This document shows positions 25,472 through 34,307 of a stretch of 64,000 bases of DNA, piece after piece. The DNA comes from Nocardioides alkalitolerans (GTDB lineage Bacteria > Actinomycetota > Actinomycetes > Propionibacteriales > Nocardioidaceae). The first letter of the stretch is position 1; each line of letters starts with the position of its first letter. The translations under genes and the position numbers were made by a program. The notes below the pieces were generated by a model that did no database searches, had not been told where the DNA came from, and worked only from the letters and a program-made list of their open reading frames with translations. Location: the NCBI GenBank assembly GCA_038184435.1, contig CP116227.1, positions 1,364,001 through 1,428,000 of the forward strand. The letters are read 5' to 3'.

Positions 25472-25488
25472 TCCCTCCGGGCGGGTGC
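25455..25488. terminator. Bidirectional hairpin overlapping rbpA stop
   Basis: GCACCCGC and GCGGGTGC pair perfectly around an 18-base loop that itself can pair AGGG with CCCT. It lies at the convergent junction of rbpA and the fxsA-like gene. Confidence 0.5.
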
Positions 25489-25494
25489 CGAGGC

Positions 25495-26049
25495 TCAGTC
25501 CTCGACGACCTCGCCCTGCACGACATCCCCGCCACCGGCCGGCTTCCGGCCGGGTCCGGTGGTGGGCCACGAGCCCGTCGGTACGCCGTACCGACGGGCT
25601 CGTCGCATGAGCAGGGCCCGCACCGGTGTGCGCACGAGGCGCCGTCCGAGCACGAGCAGGATCCCGACGAGCCCGTTGACGAGACCCGGCAGGATCATCA
25701 GCACGGCGCCGACGAACACGAGGACGCCGTCGAGCAGCTCGTCCGCCGGCGGGCGACCCTCGCGGGTGGCCGCCATGGCGGCCTGCCAGGAGCGGCGCCC
25801 CGCGCGTGCGAGCACCACGAAGCCCAGCACCGTCGAGCCGAGCACGAGCAGCACGGCGAGGGGCACCCCGACGAAGTCGGCGACCAGCACGAACGCGCCG
25901 ACCTCGACCACGACGCCGACCAGGAGCGGCAACGTGAGCCGCAGGGCGCGCAGGCGCGCGCGGCGCACCGCACCCGGGGGCAGGTCGTGACCCACCGTCG
26001 GGTCGGGCCCGTGCCGCGGATCGGGGCCGGCCCCCAGGGGCTGGCTCAC
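25495..26049 (-). CDS. FxsA-family membrane protein
   Basis: A 184-residue protein with three or four hydrophobic segments (about 37-58, 62-82, 106-135). LRLTLPLLVGVVVEVGAFVL and LLDGVLVFVGAVLMILPGL are FxsA hallmarks. FxsA of E. coli modulates phage T7 exclusion by the F plasmid; its role in actinobacteria is unknown. It is last in an lnt-ppm1-fxsA operon and overlaps ppm1 by four bases. Confidence 0.85.
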   Translation of the reverse strand: MSQPLGAGPDPRHGPDPTVGHDLPPGAVRRARLRALRLTLPLLVGVVVEVGAFVLVADFVGVPLAVLLVLGSTVLGFVVLARAGRRSWQAAMAATREGRPPADELLDGVLVFVGAVLMILPGLVNGLVGILLVLGRRLVRTPVRALLMRRARRYGVPTGSWPTTGPGRKPAGGGDVVQGEVVED

Positions 26050-26807
26050 GACGCGCGGCGGCGGTCGCGGAAGCGGCGCAGCTGGCTGCGACGTTCGCGC
26101 AGGCCCCAGCGGGTGATGCGGGACAGCGACTCGGACGCCACGGAACCCGTCATCTTGGAGTCGCCGCGCTCACGCTCGACGAACTCGATGGGCACCTCGA
26201 CGACCCGCAGGCCGTTCTTCACGGTGCGCCAGGTCAGGTCGGTCTGGAAGACGTAGCCCGTCGACTCCACGGAGGCGAGGTCGATCTTCTCGAGCGTCGT
26301 GCGCCGGAAGAGACGGAAGCCGGCGGTCGCGTCGCGCACCTTCATGCCGAGCAGGAGCCGCACGTAGAGGTTGCCACCCCGGGAGAGCAGCATCCGCGAC
26401 CGCGGCCAGTTCACGACCGAGCCGCCCGGCACCCACCGGGACCCGATGACCAGGTCCGCGCCCTGCAGCGCGTCGAGGAGGCGGCCGAGCTGCTCCGGCT
26501 GGTGGGAGCCGTCGGCGTCCATCTCCCCGATCACGTCGTAGCCGCGCTCGAGCGCGACGGCGAAGCCGTGCAGGTACGCCGCGCCCAGACCCTCCTTGGC
26601 CGTGCGGTGCACGACGGAGACGGACGGGTCGGCCGCGGCCAGCTCGTCGGCCAGGCGTCCCGTGCCGTCCGGTGAGCCGTCGTCCACGACGAGCACGTCG
26701 AGGTCCGGCTGCGCGGCACGCAGCCGACCGACGATCCGCTCGATGTTGAGCGCCTCGTTGTAGGTGGGGACGACGATGACTCCTCGCCCGAGACCGCCGT
26801 TGGTCAT
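26046..26807 (-). CDS. ppm1: Polyprenol monophosphomannose synthase
   Basis: A 253-residue GT-A, family GT2 glycosyltransferase. Features: VIVVPTYNE, VVDDGSPDGT, and EMDADGSHQP, the DXD-like metal site. It transfers mannose from GDP-mannose to polyprenol phosphate, the donor for protein O-mannosylation and lipoglycan synthesis. There are no transmembrane helices, matching the Ppm1 catalytic domain; in M. tuberculosis this domain is fused to Lnt, here it is a separate frame overlapping lnt by four bases. Confidence 0.92.
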   Translation of the reverse strand: MTNGGLGRGVIVVPTYNEALNIERIVGRLRAAQPDLDVLVVDDGSPDGTGRLADELAAADPSVSVVHRTAKEGLGAAYLHGFAVALERGYDVIGEMDADGSHQPEQLGRLLDALQGADLVIGSRWVPGGSVVNWPRSRMLLSRGGNLYVRLLLGMKVRDATAGFRLFRRTTLEKIDLASVESTGYVFQTDLTWRTVKNGLRVVEVPIEFVERERGDSKMTGSVASESLSRITRWGLRERRSQLRRFRDRRRAS

Positions 26808-28462
26808 CCGACTCTCTCCCTCGTGGTCGTCGCGGGACCCTCCCCCGCGGCGTCGTGCGCCTCGGCCCGCTCGTCCGGGGCCGCGCCGGCGGACTCCTGC
26901 CCGCCGGAAGGCGTCATGCTACGTCGCGGGAACCGGCCCCGGAGCAGCCCACCCAGGGCGGCGAGGAGCGTGGTGGCACCGAGCACGACCGCGATGCCCG
27001 CGCCGTACCGCATCGCCGGCGAGACGGCGTCGTTCAGCACCACCTCGCCGGACACGACGCCCTGGGTGCGGGTGTCGATGGTCCGAGCGACCGAGCCGTC
27101 GGGGCGGATGATGCCACTGACGCCGTTGATGGCGGCGACGACGAGGTACTTGCCCGACTCCAGCGCCCGCATCCGCGTCATCTCGAACTGCTGGTCGATC
27201 TGGTGGGTCCGGATGAACATGGCGTTGCTGGTCTGCACGGTGAGCATCTCGGCGCCGGCGCCGACCTGCGCGCGGAACCCGTCGTCGTACGCGACGTCGA
27301 AGCAGATCGCGTTGCCCACCTGCACGCCGGCGACGTCGAGCGGGGAGGTGCGCTGGCCCGAGAGCATGTCGCGCGGGATGAGGTCGAAGTCCTCCACCAC
27401 GGAGGTGAACCAGGCGTTGCGGAAGGGGATGTACTCGCCGAAGGGCACGGGGTGCCGCTTGGCGTAGCGGTCCCCCGGTCCGGTCGTCGGGTCCCACACG
27501 ATGCCCTGGTTGAGCACCTGGTCGTCGTCGACGGCGTCGACCATGCCGCCGACCACCACCGGCACGCCCACCGCGGACACCGCGGCGTCGATCTCGGTGC
27601 GGGTGCGACGGTCGAGGAACGGGTCGACGGCGGTGGAGTTCTCGGGCCAGACGACGAACCGCGGCTCCGGCTCCTCCCCGGCCTCGACGGCGGCGCCGAG
27701 CTCGATGGTGGTGTCGACGTGGTTCTGCGTCACCTCGCGGTGCACGGGGACGACGTCGTCGCCGGCTCCCGGGACGTCCCCCTGCACGGCGGCGACCTCG
27801 ACGACCTCGCCGCCCCGGGGCACCTCGTACGGCCGCACCGCAGCGAGCAGCACGACGGCGCCGACGGCGACGTACGGCGCGACCATGCCCCCGAGGACCC
27901 GCCGGTCCCGGAGGGCGGCGTTCCCGCCCGTACGGCGCAGCTCCGCCACCCGCACGACGACCCAGGCGGTCACGGTCCCGAGCAGGGCCACCACGAACCC
28001 GACCCCGGCGGTGCCGACGTAGGGCAGGAGCGGCGCGAAGCCGGTGTCCATCACGCCGAACGCCAGCCGGCCCCACGGGAAGCCGCCGAACGGCCACCCG
28101 GCGCGGAGCTCCTCGTAGGAGACCCACGCGGCGGCCACCCAGAGCGGCCAGCCGGGCAGGCGCTGCACGAGGGCCACGACGGGCCCGAGCAGCAGGAAGT
28201 AGGCCGTCTCGATCAGCGACAGGGCGATCCAGGCGTCCGTGCCGACCGCCCGCATCCACCACAGCAGGGAGAAGGAGAACACCCCGCCGAAGATCACCCC
28301 GAGCGCCGCGGCGGCCGGCAGGCGGGCGCCGCGGAGGGCGAGCGTGAGGCCGAGGAGGGCGAGGGGCCCGGCCAGCACGAGGCCGACCGGGGCGAACATG
28401 CAGGTCGTGACGCCGCCCGCGACTGCGGCGAGAACCGCGCGACGGCGGAAGGTGACGACCAC
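26804..28462 (-). CDS. lnt: Apolipoprotein N-acyltransferase
   Basis: A 552-residue membrane enzyme that N-acylates diacylglyceryl-modified lipoproteins. About seven hydrophobic segments cover residues 8-205, followed by an extracytoplasmic nitrilase domain and a final helix at about 497-520. The triad is visible: E274 (VWPENST), K335 (RYAKRHPVPFGEYIPFR) and C387 (GNAICFD). A Pro/Gly/Glu-rich tail follows. I started it at GTG 28462; the longer open frame upstream has no membrane character. First gene of an operon with ppm1 and fxsA. Confidence 0.9.
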   Translation of the reverse strand: MVVTFRRRAVLAAVAGGVTTCMFAPVGLVLAGPLALLGLTLALRGARLPAAAALGVIFGGVFSFSLLWWMRAVGTDAWIALSLIETAYFLLLGPVVALVQRLPGWPLWVAAAWVSYEELRAGWPFGGFPWGRLAFGVMDTGFAPLLPYVGTAGVGFVVALLGTVTAWVVVRVAELRRTGGNAALRDRRVLGGMVAPYVAVGAVVLLAAVRPYEVPRGGEVVEVAAVQGDVPGAGDDVVPVHREVTQNHVDTTIELGAAVEAGEEPEPRFVVWPENSTAVDPFLDRRTRTEIDAAVSAVGVPVVVGGMVDAVDDDQVLNQGIVWDPTTGPGDRYAKRHPVPFGEYIPFRNAWFTSVVEDFDLIPRDMLSGQRTSPLDVAGVQVGNAICFDVAYDDGFRAQVGAGAEMLTVQTSNAMFIRTHQIDQQFEMTRMRALESGKYLVVAAINGVSGIIRPDGSVARTIDTRTQGVVSGEVVLNDAVSPAMRYGAGIAVVLGATTLLAALGGLLRGRFPRRSMTPSGGQESAGAAPDERAEAHDAAGEGPATTTRERVG

Positions 28463-28750
28463 GAGGAGACGGTAGCCCAGGAGCCGGCGTCCAGCAGGGC
28501 GGAGGGGGTCGCCACGGCCTTCGGACCGACGTGGTCCCGACCGGATGCCAGGCTCACGAAGTTGTCTACGGACCGCGGACCCCCTCCGCATCCACCACCA
28601 CGGTGCAGCTCCCTGGTGACCGTGCGGACCGACCGGGAAGTGGTGCGCGACCCGTCGGCCCACCCGCTCGCGCTCCAGGACCCCACGCGCGTGCTGCTCA
28701 GGTGAACGCGGGCCAGCCTTCCGGTGACCGGCCGGTGGTGTCAACCTGGG

Positions 28751-28787
28751 GCTGACCTGCGACGACGGGGTGTCATCGCAGGTCAGC
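28751..28787. terminator. Second hairpin downstream of kal
   Basis: GCTGACCTGCGA and TCGCAGGTCAGC form a perfect 12-base stem with a 13-base loop; flanking GGGG/CCCC extends it with a 2-base bulge. It is 45 bases beyond the first hairpin and may be a back-up terminator. Confidence 0.55.
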
Positions 28788-28831
28788 GCCCCCGTCGCGG
28801 ACCGCAGGTTCCCGCCGCGATTTTGCGACCT

Positions 28832-28860
28832 CCCGGCGTGTCGTACGACGACACGCCGGG
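28832..28860. terminator. Terminator hairpin of the kam operon
   Basis: CCCGGCGTGTCG and CGACACGCCGGG form a perfect 12-base stem with a 5-base loop, 9 bases after the kal stop on the minus strand. No T-tract follows. Confidence 0.7.
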
Positions 28861-28868
28861 GCGGTGCG

Positions 28869-29285
28869 CTAATCCGCAGCGGGGCCGGGGACGACGACGG
28901 TTCCCCGCGCGCTCGTCGCCACGAGCGGTGGGTCCAGCAGCCGGCTGGCGCCCGGCTGCGCGGCCGTGGGCTCGCCGCGGGCGACCACGGTCAGCACGAG
29001 GTCGAGCTCCCGGGACCGGCGACCGACGCGCACCAGCTCGGCCCGCACCTCGACGACGTCACCGGCGCGCACGGGCGCGTGGAAGCGCACGTCGGCGTAG
29101 CCCGCGAACAGCCCCTCGTCCCCGTCGGTGCGGATGCACATCTCCGTGGCCACGTCGCCGAACAGGGCGAGGCCGAAGGCGCCGTCGACGAGGCCGCCGG
29201 CGTAGTGGGCGTGGCCGTGGTCGACGTAGCGCCGGTGGACGACGACCGTGCCGACCCGGGGGCCTTCCGGGCCCGGGCCGCTCAC
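28869..29285 (-). CDS. kal: 3-Aminobutyryl-CoA ammonia-lyase
   Basis: A 138-residue hotdog-fold protein matching Kal of lysine-fermenting bacteria in length and sequence: HYAGGLVDGAFGLALFGDVA, then IRTDGDEGLFAGY and VRFHAPVRAGDVVEV. It eliminates ammonia from L-3-aminobutyryl-CoA to give crotonyl-CoA. The GTG start overlaps the kamE stop by four bases (GTGA). Last gene of the operon. Confidence 0.9.
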   Translation of the reverse strand: MSGPGPEGPRVGTVVVHRRYVDHGHAHYAGGLVDGAFGLALFGDVATEMCIRTDGDEGLFAGYADVRFHAPVRAGDVVEVRAELVRVGRRSRELDLVLTVVARGEPTAAQPGASRLLDPPLVATSARGTVVVPGPAAD

Positions 29286-30049
29286 GCCGCGCTCCGCACG
29301 TGGTGGACGAGGTAGCTGGCCACCTCCGCCGGGGTCGTGCCGCGGGCGAAGATGCGGTCGACACCGAGCTCGCCCGCCATGCGCTCGTCGAAGCGGGGGC
29401 CGCCGACGACGAGGAGGGGACGCCGCTCGGGCGCGCAGGCCTCGCGGAACGCCGCCGACATCTCGCGGGTGTTGAGCAGGTGGGCGTCGCGCTGGGTGAC
29501 CACCTGGGAGACCAGCACGGCGTCGGCCTGCTCCGCGAGGGCGACCTCGACGAGACGGGGCACCGCGACCTGGGCGCCGAGGTTTACCACCTTGATCTCG
29601 CGGTGGTACTCCAGGCCCTTCTCCCCCGCGAACCCCTTGATGTTGAGGATCGCGTCGATGCCCACGGTGTGGGCGTCGGTGCCGATGCACGCCCCGACGA
29701 CGACGAGACGGCGACGCAGCCGCTCCCGGATCGCCAGGTCGATCTCCTTCGAGCCGAGCAGGGGGTAGTCGCGCTCGACCACCTCGACCTTCGCCGTGTC
29801 GACGAGGTGGCGCACCTTGCCGTAGACGACGAAGAACGTGAAGTCCGGACCCATGGGCTTGGCGTGCACGACCATCGCGGGGTCCATGCCCATCTGGTGG
29901 GCCAGCTGCTCGGCGGCGCCCTCCGCGACCTTGTCGTGGGGCAGCGGCAGGGTGAAGGACACCTGCACCATGCCGTCGCCGGTGGTGTCGCCGTAGGGGC
30001 GCACGAGGCGCCCCGCGCGTGCGGGCGGCGGGTCGGTCGGCTGCGTCAT
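29282..30049 (-). CDS. kamE: Beta-lysine 5,6-aminomutase, beta subunit
   Basis: A 255-residue cobalamin-binding subunit. After an N-terminal dimerisation region, GTDAHTVGIDAILNIKG holds the B12 motif; H127 is the expected cobalt ligand and K138, eleven residues on, matches the PLP-binding lysine (His133/Lys144 in the clostridial enzyme). VSQVVTQRD and VVGGPRFD complete the Rossmann-like B12 fold. With KamD it moves the 6-amino group of L-beta-lysine to C5. Overlaps both neighbours by four bases. Confidence 0.93.
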   Translation of the reverse strand: MTQPTDPPPARAGRLVRPYGDTTGDGMVQVSFTLPLPHDKVAEGAAEQLAHQMGMDPAMVVHAKPMGPDFTFFVVYGKVRHLVDTAKVEVVERDYPLLGSKEIDLAIRERLRRRLVVVGACIGTDAHTVGIDAILNIKGFAGEKGLEYHREIKVVNLGAQVAVPRLVEVALAEQADAVLVSQVVTQRDAHLLNTREMSAAFREACAPERRPLLVVGGPRFDERMAGELGVDRIFARGTTPAEVASYLVHHVRSAA

Positions 30050-31623
30050 GCGGGCTCCTCCTCGAGCAGCTCGGTGGCGGGGTTGTGGTAGCCGGCGGCG
30101 CGCTCGGCGACGCCGTCGAGACCCCGGCCACCGTCGGCCGGGCGCCGCATCAGGCCGAAGGTGCCGTTGGCGATGGCGTCGAGCAACCCGTGCTCGTGGT
30201 CGCAGATGCGCTCCATGAGGTCGATGGACTCGTCCAGCACCTGGTGGGCGCGCTGGACGATCACGCCATCCGGAGCCGGGTGGAAGTCCTCGTGCAACCG
30301 CCCCGCGGCGTCGAGCACGTAGCGGACGTTCTGCAGCGCGAGGTCGCGGTCGGAGAGGAACGGGGTCACGACGGCCTCGGTCATCATGCCGACGAGGAGG
30401 ATCCCCTGGCCGGTGAGCGCACCCGCGAGGTTGAAGAACCCGTCGAGGAGGTAGCCCCGGAACACGTCGCCGGTCATGTGCCGCGTCGGCGGCATCCACT
30501 TGAGCGGGGCGTCGGGGAAGAGCTCCCGCGCCAGGAGCGCGTGCGCGAGCTCGAGGCGGAACGAGTCCGGGACGGCGGGATCGATCTCGAACGCGTGCCC
30601 CAGGCCGAGCAGGTCGTCGGAGAGGCCTGCCTCGCGGGCGAAGTACTCGTTGAGCAGCTGGCTCGTCGTGACCGTGTGGGCGGCCTCGATCGCGTCGGCC
30701 GTCGTCAGGTAGTTGTCCTCGCCGGTGTTGATCACGATGCCGGCGCGGGCGTGGACCTGGCGGCTGAACCGCTGGTCGACGAACGTGCGCACCGGGTTGA
30801 TGTCGCGGAAGAGGATCCCGTACATCGAGTCGTTGAGCATCATGTCGAGCCGCTCGAGGCCCGCCAGCACGGCGATCTCCGGCATGCACAACCCGCTCGC
30901 GTAGTTGGTGAGCCGCACGTACCGGCCCAGCTCGCGGCTGGTCTCGTCGAGCGCCGCCCGCATGAGCCGGAAGTTCTCCTGCGTCGCGTAGGTGCCCGCG
31001 AACCCCTCCCGCGTCGCCCCCTCGGGCACGTAGTCGAGGAGGCTCTGCCCGGTGCTCCGGATGACCGCGATGACGTCGGCCCCCTCGCGGGCCGCGGCCT
31101 GCGCCTGGGGGATGTCCTCGTGGATGTCGCCCGTGGCGACGATGAGGTAGATCCACGGCTGGCGCGGCGCGTCGCCGATCGTCGCCAACAGGTGGTCGCG
31201 CTCCGCCCTCCGGGCGTCGACGCGGGCCAGCCCGTCGCCGACCTGCCGCCGCGCCGCCGTGCGCGCCCGCTCCGCGTCGGGGCCGGCCGGCAGCCGGAAG
31301 CGCACGGAGCCCGCGGCCGCCTTCTGCGCCAGCACGCCCAGGTCGTCCGCCTCCCCGCGCACGAGCGCGTCCCAGACGGGCAGCGCGACGCCGTGCGGGA
31401 GCGCGTCGTCCCCGAGGTCGGCCTGCACCGCGTCGAGGAGCAGGTTCGCCCACGGCGTCCCGTCGGGGTCCGCGCCGGCCAGTCCGGCCAGCCGGAGGGT
31501 CGCCCGCTCGACCGCGACCGTCGTGTGCGCCCTCGCGAGCTCGACCACGGGCGCGCCGACGCGGGCAGCGAGGGCCCGGGCGCGCCGTACGGTCTCCTCG
31601 GGGAGGCCCAGCTTGCCGCTCAT
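30046..31623 (-). CDS. kamD: Beta-lysine 5,6-aminomutase, alpha subunit
   Basis: A 525-residue TIM-barrel subunit, the usual size for KamD. Recognisable stretches: VIAVIRSTGQSLLDYVPEG, RLTNYASGLCMPEIAVLAG, MLNDSMYGILFRDINPVRT, and INTGEDNYLTTADA. It forms the active site with PLP and adenosylcobalamin bound by KamE. ATG 31623 overlaps the kdd stop (ATGA). Confidence 0.95.
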   Translation of the reverse strand: MSGKLGLPEETVRRARALAARVGAPVVELARAHTTVAVERATLRLAGLAGADPDGTPWANLLLDAVQADLGDDALPHGVALPVWDALVRGEADDLGVLAQKAAAGSVRFRLPAGPDAERARTAARRQVGDGLARVDARRAERDHLLATIGDAPRQPWIYLIVATGDIHEDIPQAQAAAREGADVIAVIRSTGQSLLDYVPEGATREGFAGTYATQENFRLMRAALDETSRELGRYVRLTNYASGLCMPEIAVLAGLERLDMMLNDSMYGILFRDINPVRTFVDQRFSRQVHARAGIVINTGEDNYLTTADAIEAAHTVTTSQLLNEYFAREAGLSDDLLGLGHAFEIDPAVPDSFRLELAHALLARELFPDAPLKWMPPTRHMTGDVFRGYLLDGFFNLAGALTGQGILLVGMMTEAVVTPFLSDRDLALQNVRYVLDAAGRLHEDFHPAPDGVIVQRAHQVLDESIDLMERICDHEHGLLDAIANGTFGLMRRPADGGRGLDGVAERAAGYHNPATELLEEEPA

Positions 31624-32729
31624 CGGTGGCCCCCGCGGGCCTCGACCAGGGCGCGCGCCGCCGGCTGGCGGCGCACGAGGTCGAGGGCGTACGCCGCGTG
31701 CCCCGGCACGTAGCCGTTGCCGACGAGCATCGTGACGTCCGCCGCCAGCCCCTCCGCCCCCAGCGCGGCGGCGGTGAAGGACGTGGCCATCGAGAAGAAG
31801 ACGACGGTGCCGCCGTCGGCGGTCGCCAGCACGGCGCCGCCCTCGCAGCCAGGCACGTCGACACAGACGACGGTGACGTCGGCCGGTCCCCCGCCGGCGG
31901 CGACCGCGTCGCGGAGGGCGAGGGGGTCGCGCGCGTCGGCCACGACCACCGCGTCGGCGAGCCCGCTGGCCTCCAGGGCCTGCTGCTCCGCGGCGTGGGG
32001 CACGACACCGACGGTGCGGGCCGCCCCGGACTCGCGGGCGGCGGCCAGCGAGAGCGAGCCGGACTTGCCGGCCCCGCCCACGACGGCGACGACGGGAGCG
32101 CTGCCGCGCTGCGCCCGGTGCTGCTCGACGACCCGCCGGGTGAGGGCCGGAGCCCCGCACACGTCGAGCACCGACAGCGCCAGACCCGCCGGCAGGTCCT
32201 CGGGCAGACGGGCGACGACCGAGCGGCCGAAGAGGATCGCGTGACCCTCGGTCGGCACCTGCTCGCCGGCGCCGTCCCAGCGCTCCAGCCCGTCGGTGAG
32301 GGCCAGCGGGGTGAGGCTGAGCGAGACCAGCGTGGCGACGCGGTCGCCCACGGCCAGACCGAGCGGGGAGTCGGGACCGACCTCCTCGACCGTGCCGAGG
32401 AGCATGCCGCCCGAGCCCGTCACCGGGTTCTGCATCTTCCCGCGCTCCGCCACGATGCCGAGCACCGTGGCGCGGAGCGCGGCGACGTCCAGCTCGTCGC
32501 GCGCACCGGCGTGCTGCTCGCGCAGCTGGCGGTACGACGCCGCGTCGAGGTTGAGGCGCTCGACCTGCACGCGCACCTCGTCGGGCCACAGGTCGGCGCG
32601 GGCGTCGAGCCGGTGCGCGGCCTGCGGCAGCACCAGCGGACGGTCGAGCACACGGTGGACGCCGACCGGATCGGCGGTCGCGGCGCTCGTCGCTCGCGCG
32701 ACCGGAGCGTGCACGGCGGGGACGGTCAT
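31620..32729 (-). CDS. kdd: L-erythro-3,5-diaminohexanoate dehydrogenase
   Basis: A 369-residue NAD(P)-dependent oxidoreductase of the Kdd family. GKMQNPVTGSGGMLLGTVE is the family's conserved N-terminal loop and VVAVVGGAGKSGSLSLAAA the dinucleotide-binding motif. It oxidatively deaminates 3,5-diaminohexanoate to 3-keto-5-aminohexanoate. First gene of the leftward operon; ATG 32729 has AGGAGAAGGA upstream. Confidence 0.9.
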   Translation of the reverse strand: MTVPAVHAPVARATSAATADPVGVHRVLDRPLVLPQAAHRLDARADLWPDEVRVQVERLNLDAASYRQLREQHAGARDELDVAALRATVLGIVAERGKMQNPVTGSGGMLLGTVEEVGPDSPLGLAVGDRVATLVSLSLTPLALTDGLERWDGAGEQVPTEGHAILFGRSVVARLPEDLPAGLALSVLDVCGAPALTRRVVEQHRAQRGSAPVVAVVGGAGKSGSLSLAAARESGAARTVGVVPHAAEQQALEASGLADAVVVADARDPLALRDAVAAGGGPADVTVVCVDVPGCEGGAVLATADGGTVVFFSMATSFTAAALGAEGLAADVTMLVGNGYVPGHAAYALDLVRRQPAARALVEARGGHR

Positions 32730-32774
32730 TCCTTCTCCTCTGGACGGCCTCGAACCGAAGGATTTGCGGTCACG

Positions 32775-32824
32775 GTGTCGACATGACACAGAAACTCCGC
32801 CTACTGTGGCATGGTTCACGCCAC
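32775..32824. promoter_or_regulatory. Inverted repeats between kdd and kamA
   Basis: The 166-base divergent gap holds GTGTC-GACAT-GACAC (32775-32789, perfect 5-base arms) and GTGGC, 9 bases, GCCAC (32806-32810 with 32820-32824). The Lrp/AsnC protein encoded beyond kamA is the natural candidate to bind here and control both directions. I cannot place the promoters with confidence. Confidence 0.4.
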
Positions 32825-32895
32825 GCGGGCAATCGTCCGCGCCGACGCGACGCCGCGAGATCCGCGCTCACGTCGCCCACCACCGAAGGAGTGCC

Positions 32896-34287
32896 ATGAG
32901 CGTCGACACCTCGATCACCCTGGCGACCGGGCAGCCGTACCCCTACCGGCGCGCCGAGCTGGTCGAGCCCGACTGGCGGCGGTTCCCCGGCTGGCGGGAC
33001 GTGACCGAGGCCGAGTGGCGCTCCGCGCAGTGGCAGCGGGTGCACTGCGTCAAGAACGTGAAGCAGCTCCGCGAGCTCGTCGGCGACCTGCTCGACGAGT
33101 CGTTCTTCGCCGACCTCGAGCGCGACCAGGCCGAGCGGGCCACGATGTCGATGCTCCTGCCGCCGCAGATGGTGAACACGATCGCGCCGGACCTCGCGCC
33201 CGCCGGTCCGGGCTCGCTGACGGAGGCGTGGCTGCGCGACCCGGTCCGGCACTACATGCTGCCCGTGTTCTCCGACCGTCGCGCCGACTGGCCCTCCCAC
33301 CCGCACGCGAGCCGCGACTCCCTCCACGAGCACGACATGTGGGCGACGGAGGGGCTGACGCACCGTTACCCCACGAAGGTGCTGGCCGAGGTCGTGCCGA
33401 CCTGCCCGCAGTACTGCGGGCACTGCACCCGCATGGACCTGGTCGGCAACTCCACCCCGACCGTCACCAAGCTGAAGTTCGCGACCAAGCCCGCGGACCG
33501 GCTCGAGGACATGCTGGACTACCTGCGCCGTACGCCGTCGGTGCGCGACGTCGTGGTCTCCGGCGGCGACGTGGCGAACCTCCCCTGGCCCCGCCTCGAG
33601 GCGTTCCTGTCGGCCCTCCTGGAGATCGAGAACGTGCGGGACATCCGGCTCGCGACGAAGGCGCTCGTCGGCATGCCGCAGCACTGGCTGGGCGACGACG
33701 TGCGCGCGGGCGTCGAGCGCGTGGCCCGTACGGCGCGGGACCGGGGCGTCGCGCTGGCGATGCACACCCACGCCAACCACGCGGCCTCCGTGACGCCGCT
33801 GGTCGCCGAGGCCACCCGGGCGATGCTGGACGCGGGACTGCGCGACGTGCGCAACCAGGGCGTGCTCCTCGACGGCGTGAACGCCGACCCGCACGCGCTG
33901 CTCGACCTCTGCTTCCGGCTGCTCGACGGCGCCGGCATCACGCCCTACTACTTCTACATGTGCGACATGATCCCGTTCGCCGAGCACTGGCGGGTCTCCG
34001 TCGCCGACGCGCAGCGGCTCCAGTCGGCGATCATGGGCTACCTGCCGGGCTTCGCCACGCCGCGCATCGTCTGCGACGTGCCCTTCGTGGGCAAGCGCTG
34101 GGTGCACCAGGTCGCGTCGTACGACGAGGTGCGGGGCATCAGCGGCTGGACGAAGAACTACCGCACGACGCTCGAGCAGGACGACCCCGAGGCGCTGGAG
34201 CGCCACTACTCCTACTACGACCCGATCCACACGCTGCCCGCCGAGGGCCAGGAGTGGTGGCGGGCCCAGGTGGCGGCGTCGGTCTGA
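32896..34287 (+). CDS. kamA: Lysine 2,3-aminomutase (radical SAM)
   Basis: A 463-residue radical-SAM, PLP-dependent mutase. The cluster cysteines are C170, C174 and C177 (CPQYCGHCTR, CX3CX2C), preceded by LTHRYPTKVLAEV as in other KamA proteins. GGDVANLPW and AMHTHANHA fit the barrel. It converts L-lysine to L-beta-lysine, the substrate of KamDE. The residues after the cysteines (GHCTRMDLVGN) differ from the RHCTRR of clostridial enzymes, so substrate assignment rests mainly on the cluster. ATG 32896 follows AAGGAG. Confidence 0.9.
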   Translation: MSVDTSITLATGQPYPYRRAELVEPDWRRFPGWRDVTEAEWRSAQWQRVHCVKNVKQLRELVGDLLDESFFADLERDQAERATMSMLLPPQMVNTIAPDLAPAGPGSLTEAWLRDPVRHYMLPVFSDRRADWPSHPHASRDSLHEHDMWATEGLTHRYPTKVLAEVVPTCPQYCGHCTRMDLVGNSTPTVTKLKFATKPADRLEDMLDYLRRTPSVRDVVVSGGDVANLPWPRLEAFLSALLEIENVRDIRLATKALVGMPQHWLGDDVRAGVERVARTARDRGVALAMHTHANHAASVTPLVAEATRAMLDAGLRDVRNQGVLLDGVNADPHALLDLCFRLLDGAGITPYYFYMCDMIPFAEHWRVSVADAQRLQSAIMGYLPGFATPRIVCDVPFVGKRWVHQVASYDEVRGISGWTKNYRTTLEQDDPEALERHYSYYDPIHTLPAEGQEWWRAQVAASV

Positions 34288-34307
34288 TCGCCTCGCTCAC
34301 GACCGCG

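Larger units (their letters stand above)
28463..28868. other. 406-base gap: lnt leader and kam operon terminators
   Basis: No convincing gene. Short frames here lack ribosome sites and recognisable content. It holds two strong hairpins near the kal end (28751-28787, 28832-28860) and presumably the lnt promoter, which I cannot place. The stretch 28463-28740 shows nothing else I can support. Confidence 0.6.

Noticed and set aside
28600..28705. Small plus-strand gene in the lnt-kal gap
   Set aside because: A 27-codon frame ending at 28705 has no ribosome site and no recognisable sequence.
32730..32895. Cobalamin riboswitch controlling the B12-dependent mutase
   Set aside because: The gap is only 166 bases, shared by two promoters, and lacks a recognisable B12-box.
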